Made by a program: the position numbers and the translations under genes. A stretch of DNA of 35,544 nucleotides from JBKPIY01 sp046730475 (GTDB lineage: Bacteria; Actinomycetota; Thermoleophilia; Solirubrobacterales; 70-9): contig JBKPIY010000096.1 in assembly GCA_046730475.1 (NCBI GenBank), forward strand, positions 1 through 35,544. The letters are read 5' to 3'. Positions 32,780 to 35,544 of the stretch are shown here, one piece after another. How positions within the stretch are numbered: the stretch's first letter is position 1; each line of letters opens with the position of its first letter. The notes below the pieces were generated by a model that searched no databases, had not been told where the DNA came from, and worked only from the letters and a program-made list of their open reading frames with translations.

Positions 32780-33241
32780 TTGAGCGACGCACAGCTGAGA
32801 ATGCTTGAGGAGACGATCGAGGCCCGGCTTCGAGATTCGGAGCCGGAGGTCGAGTTGATCGCGCTCGACCGGCCCGCGGCCGAACGCCTGCGGCTTTTCA
32901 TCGATCGCCCCGTGGGAGTGGATCTGGCGCTCTGCGAGCGGGTCACCAACCTGCTGCGCGACCTGCTCGTCGACTACTCGCTCGAGGTCTCCTCCCCGGG
33001 GCCCGAGCGGCCGCTGACGAAGCCCGAGCATTTCCGCCGCTTCCTCGGGCGCCGTGTGCGGGTGCGGACCAGCGAGGAGATCGGCGGCAGGCGCAGCTTC
33101 ACCGGTCGTCTGGCCGAAGCCGATGAGAGCCACGTGAGCGTCGACGCCGAGGGCGACGGCACCGTGTCGATCCCGCTCGATGCGGTCCGGCGCTCGAACC
33201 TGTTGCCTGATGGAGAGGAGAGAGAGGAGGTCCTGGCATGA
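32780..33241 (+). CDS. rimP: Ribosome maturation factor RimP
   Basis: Helps assemble the 30S ribosomal subunit. The 153 residues show the RimP N-terminal domain with VELIALDRPAAERLRLFID, CERVTNLLRDLL, and the hallmark YSLEVSSPGPERPLTKPEHF, followed by the SH3-like C-terminal domain (GRRVRVRT, FTGRLAEADESHV). TTG at 32780 is preceded by GAGAGCGGAG; ATG at 32801 (MLEETIEARL) is an alternative. The stop overlaps the nusA ATG as ATGA. It is the first gene of the classic rimP-nusA-infB order. Confidence 0.93.
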   Translation: MSDAQLRMLEETIEARLRDSEPEVELIALDRPAAERLRLFIDRPVGVDLALCERVTNLLRDLLVDYSLEVSSPGPERPLTKPEHFRRFLGRRVRVRTSEEIGGRRSFTGRLAEADESHVSVDAEGDGTVSIPLDAVRRSNLLPDGEEREEVLA

Positions 33242-34875
33242 CCCAGGAGATCGTCGATGCCGTGAAGATGCTCGAGCAGGAGAAGGGGATCGCGGCGGAC
33301 ACCCTGATGGATGCCCTCCAGGACGCCCTCCTGTCGGCCTACAAGAAGACCCCCGGGGCGGCCAAGTACGCCCGGGTCGACCTCGATCACCACACCGCGG
33401 ACTTCCGGGTGTACGAGCTGATCATCCCCCCCGAGCTCGAGCAGAAGCTGCTCGACGAGCAATTCGAGGAGGAGCTCCAGGCGCTCGAGGCCGCCGAGGC
33501 CGCCGGCGAGACGATCGAGCGCGACGGCCATTCGGTCGCCGTGGTCGATCCCGAGACCGGCGAGCGCCGGGAACCGGAGGAGCCCGAGCTCGAGCTCGAC
33601 CGCCTCGAGCCCTACATGGACCAGATCACCTCGCGCGACGTCACTCCCGACGATTTCGGCCGGATCGCCGCCCAGACCGCAAAGCAGGTGATCCTCCAGC
33701 GGATCCGCGAGGCTGAGCGCGGGATGATGTACGAGGAGTACAAGGACCGGGTCGGAGAGCTGGTGACCGGGATCATCCAGCAGTCCGACAACCGCTACAC
33801 CCTGGTCCAGCTCCGCGAGCGGGTCGAGGCGCTGCTGCCGCGCTCCGAGCAGGTCTACAACGAGCGCTACGACCACGGGATGCGCGTGAAGGCGGTGATC
33901 ACCGACGTCTCGGCCGAGAACAAGGGGCCGAGCATCGTCGTCTCCCGCCGCAACCCCGAGCTGATCAAGAAGCTGTTCGAGCTCGAGGTCCCCGAGATCG
34001 CCGACAAGCTGGTTGAGATCACCGGCGTCGCCCGCGAGCCCGGCTGGCGCTCGAAGATCGCCGTTATCTCGCACGCCGACGGGGTCGATCCGGTCGGCGC
34101 CTGCGTCGGCCCCCGGGGCTCGCGAGTGAGGATGGTCGTGTCCGAGCTCCGCGGCGAGAAGATCGACATCATCCCCTACAACGAGGAGCCGGCCCGGTTC
34201 GTCGCCAAGGCGCTCTCGCCCGCCCGAGTTCGCGAGGTGCTGGTCGACGACGAGACCAAGGAGGCGACCGTGATCGTCCCCGACGACCAGCTCTCCCTGG
34301 CGATCGGCCGCGACGGTCAGAACGCGCGCCTCGCCGCCCGCCTCACGGGCTGGAAAGTCGACATCAAGTCGGAGACCGAGTTCGCCCAGGAGGAGGAGGA
34401 GATCGAGTACGAGGGCGAGGAGGCCGCCGACGGCCGCTGCATGGCGATCCTCGCCAACGGTCGCCGCTGCCCGAACGCGGTCCTGGAGGGCTCGCATTAC
34501 TGCGGGCTCCCCCAGCACCAGGCGTTGGCTCGCCTCGGCACCAACCAGGTCGCGGTGCTCGCGTCCCTGAGCGAGGACGAGGTGGCGACCCTCGCAGACG
34601 CCGACGCGGACGAGCCCGCGGTGGCGGAGCTGGTTAAGCGCGCCGAGGAGTCCTTCGACGAGGAGGCGCCCGCGGCTGAGGCAAGCGCCGACGCTGATCG
34701 CTCGGAGGAGGCCGCCGAGCCCGAGGCCGCAGAGCCCGAGGGAGAGGAGCCCGAGGGAGAGGAGCCCGAGGCCTCAGGTGACGGAGAGCCCGTACTGGTC
34801 TCCGAGAAGGAGGGCATCGCCGACCCGGACGAGGCGCCTGTAAAGGCGGCCGAGGAGCAGGCGAGCGAGGGGTAG
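33238..34875 (+). CDS. nusA: Transcription termination/antitermination factor NusA with an added C-terminal Cys3His module
   Basis: Binds RNA polymerase and modulates pausing, termination and antitermination. The 545 residues contain the N-terminal polymerase-binding domain, with an acidic insertion around 75-125. An S1 domain (HGMRVKAVITDV onwards) follows from about 218. Two KH domains follow, with VDPVGACVGPRGSRVR and QLSLAIGRDGQNARLAARLTGW. After the KH domains comes an unusual module with C401, C411, C422 and H427 (C-x9-C-x10-C-x4-H) around ANGRRCPNAVLEGSHYCGLP, which looks like a small zinc-binding knuckle. It is followed by a helical acidic segment and a Glu/Ala/Pro-rich tail with EPEGEEPEGEEPE repeats. 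An AGAGGAGG site precedes ATG. Confidence 0.95.
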   Translation: MTQEIVDAVKMLEQEKGIAADTLMDALQDALLSAYKKTPGAAKYARVDLDHHTADFRVYELIIPPELEQKLLDEQFEEELQALEAAEAAGETIERDGHSVAVVDPETGERREPEEPELELDRLEPYMDQITSRDVTPDDFGRIAAQTAKQVILQRIREAERGMMYEEYKDRVGELVTGIIQQSDNRYTLVQLRERVEALLPRSEQVYNERYDHGMRVKAVITDVSAENKGPSIVVSRRNPELIKKLFELEVPEIADKLVEITGVAREPGWRSKIAVISHADGVDPVGACVGPRGSRVRMVVSELRGEKIDIIPYNEEPARFVAKALSPARVREVLVDDETKEATVIVPDDQLSLAIGRDGQNARLAARLTGWKVDIKSETEFAQEEEEIEYEGEEAADGRCMAILANGRRCPNAVLEGSHYCGLPQHQALARLGTNQVAVLASLSEDEVATLADADADEPAVAELVKRAEESFDEEAPAAEASADADRSEEAAEPEAAEPEGEEPEGEEPEASGDGEPVLVSEKEGIADPDEAPVKAAEEQASEG

Positions 34876-34885
34876 CGCGAGGACG

Positions 34886-35544
34886 TTGGCGAAGAAGCGC
34901 GTTCACGAGATTGCCAAGGCCAGGGGACTGACCAGCAAGGAGGTGCTGGCGGCTCTGAAGGCAGCCGGCATCGAGGCGAAGGCGGCCCAGTCGAGCGTTG
35001 AGGAGTCGGCGGCGCTGGAGGCCCTCGGCGCCGGCGACGGCGCGTCCGCCTCGTCGACCGCGAACGCCGGCGGTGGCGCCAAGGCCTCCGCCGAGGCCGA
35101 CCCGAAGCAGGAGCCCGGGCCGAAGGCCGACGGTAACTCGAAGCCGCCCGCCTCGCCCTCCACTGAGGGCGTCGGCGCTCCCAAGAGCGACGGCTCAGGA
35201 GCGCCCGCGCGCCCGGCCCAGGCTCCCCGCCGGGGCGGCGCGGCCACGCCCGGCGCCAAGCGCCGCCGCCGGGTGGTGATCGACTCTCAGGCGGCGCGCC
35301 GGGAGCACATCACCAAGAGCCAGCCGCCCCAGCGACCGCCGCGCCGACGCGGCGGCCGCCGTCGCCGCCCGCTGCTCGAGGAGCCACCCAAGGCGCCAGA
35401 AGCGCCCGTCGAGGTCCCCGCGATCAAGGTCAGCTCGGGCGCCAGCGTCCGCGAGGTGGCCGAGTCGCTCGGCCTCTCGGCGGCCGAGGTGTTCAAGGCC
35501 CGGTTGGGGCAGGGTCAGATGGCGACCCAGACCCAGACACTCAC
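34886..35544 (+). CDS. infB: Translation initiation factor IF-2, N-terminal part (runs off the window)
   Basis: The first 219 residues of IF-2, which brings initiator tRNA to the 30S subunit; the G domain lies outside the window. An N-terminal IF2_N domain (KKRVHEIAKARGLTSKEVL to about 45) is followed by a long Ala/Pro/Gly linker, a basic block (KRRRRVVIDSQ; RRRGGRRRR) and a second IF2_N-like unit (AIKVSSGASVREVAESLG) near the right edge. TTG at 34886 is preceded by GCGAGG. It starts 10 bases after the nusA stop, in the expected operon order. The frame is open to the last base. Confidence 0.94.
   Translation, partial: MAKKRVHEIAKARGLTSKEVLAALKAAGIEAKAAQSSVEESAALEALGAGDGASASSTANAGGGAKASAEADPKQEPGPKADGNSKPPASPSTEGVGAPKSDGSGAPARPAQAPRRGGAATPGAKRRRRVVIDSQAARREHITKSQPPQRPPRRRGGRRRRPLLEEPPKAPEAPVEVPAIKVSSGASVREVAESLGLSAAEVFKARLGQGQMATQTQTL

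Noticed and set aside
34700..34790. Acidic repeats in the nusA tail as a tandem-repeat array or frameshift sign
   Set aside because: They are in-frame low-complexity Glu/Ala/Pro repeats, common in actinobacterial NusA tails, and the frame is intact to the stop.
1..35544. CRISPR arrays, prophage, insertion sequences, toxin-antitoxin or defence systems
   Set aside because: No direct-repeat array, transposase, integrase or defence-type gene was found in either strand.

Overview
The window is about 70% GC, gene-dense, and all on one theme: housekeeping chromosome of a high-GC actinobacterium. I infer the class Thermoleophilia (Solirubrobacterales-like). Reasons: an actinobacterial integration host factor (mihF), a CysO-type sulfur carrier, an actinobacterial PyrR-binding leader, class 1B PyrD with PyrK, and a secreted cupredoxin ending in the basic surface domain common in that class. 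There is no phage, IS element or CRISPR array. No gene-free stretch reaches 300 bases; the longest (9430-9709, 280 bases) holds a promoter and a SAM-I riboswitch.

Layout. 1-2945 (+): the C-terminal end of a probable recJ, then a bifunctional rel (p)ppGpp synthetase/hydrolase. 3007-3708 (+): secreted cupredoxin, converging with a minus-strand cluster (8229 to 3692) of Ap4A-phosphorylase-like HIT protein, phosphomannomutase, MBL-fold hydrolase, diacylglycerol-kinase-family lipid kinase and a second HIT protein. 8398-9429 (-): CorA magnesium channel. 9501-11234 (+): extended -10 promoter, SAM-I riboswitch with a terminator/antiterminator switch, then a threonine-synthase-like PLP enzyme and a CysO-like sulfur carrier ending in Gly-Gly. 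I read this pair as the MetM/MetO route to homocysteine from O-phosphohomoserine; it is the most interesting system here. 11311-15504 (+): secreted GH31 glycosidase and a glucose-1-phosphate cytidylyltransferase/CDP-glucose 4,6-dehydratase pair. 15551-18393: a tRNA-Arg(CCG) flanked by two broken genes, a GMC oxidoreductase with one frameshift and an acyl-CoA dehydrogenase with three lesions. 18443-19474 (+): RNase Z.

19580-29205 (+) is a pyrimidine operon: a PyrR-binding RNA hairpin that contains the ribosome binding site, then pyrR-pyrB-pyrC-(isochorismatase-like hydrolase)-carA-carB-pyrK-pyrD. Every junction overlaps by 1 or 4 bases, so translation is probably coupled. pyrE and pyrF are not in the window. 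It is followed by mihF-gmk-rpoZ-coaBC, a TPR protein, dtd, and the rimP-nusA-infB operon, which has a strong promoter followed by an attenuator-like terminator. infB runs off the right edge.

Many start codons sit 6-9 bases after a TAnnnT -10 box with no ribosome binding site, which suggests frequent leaderless transcription.
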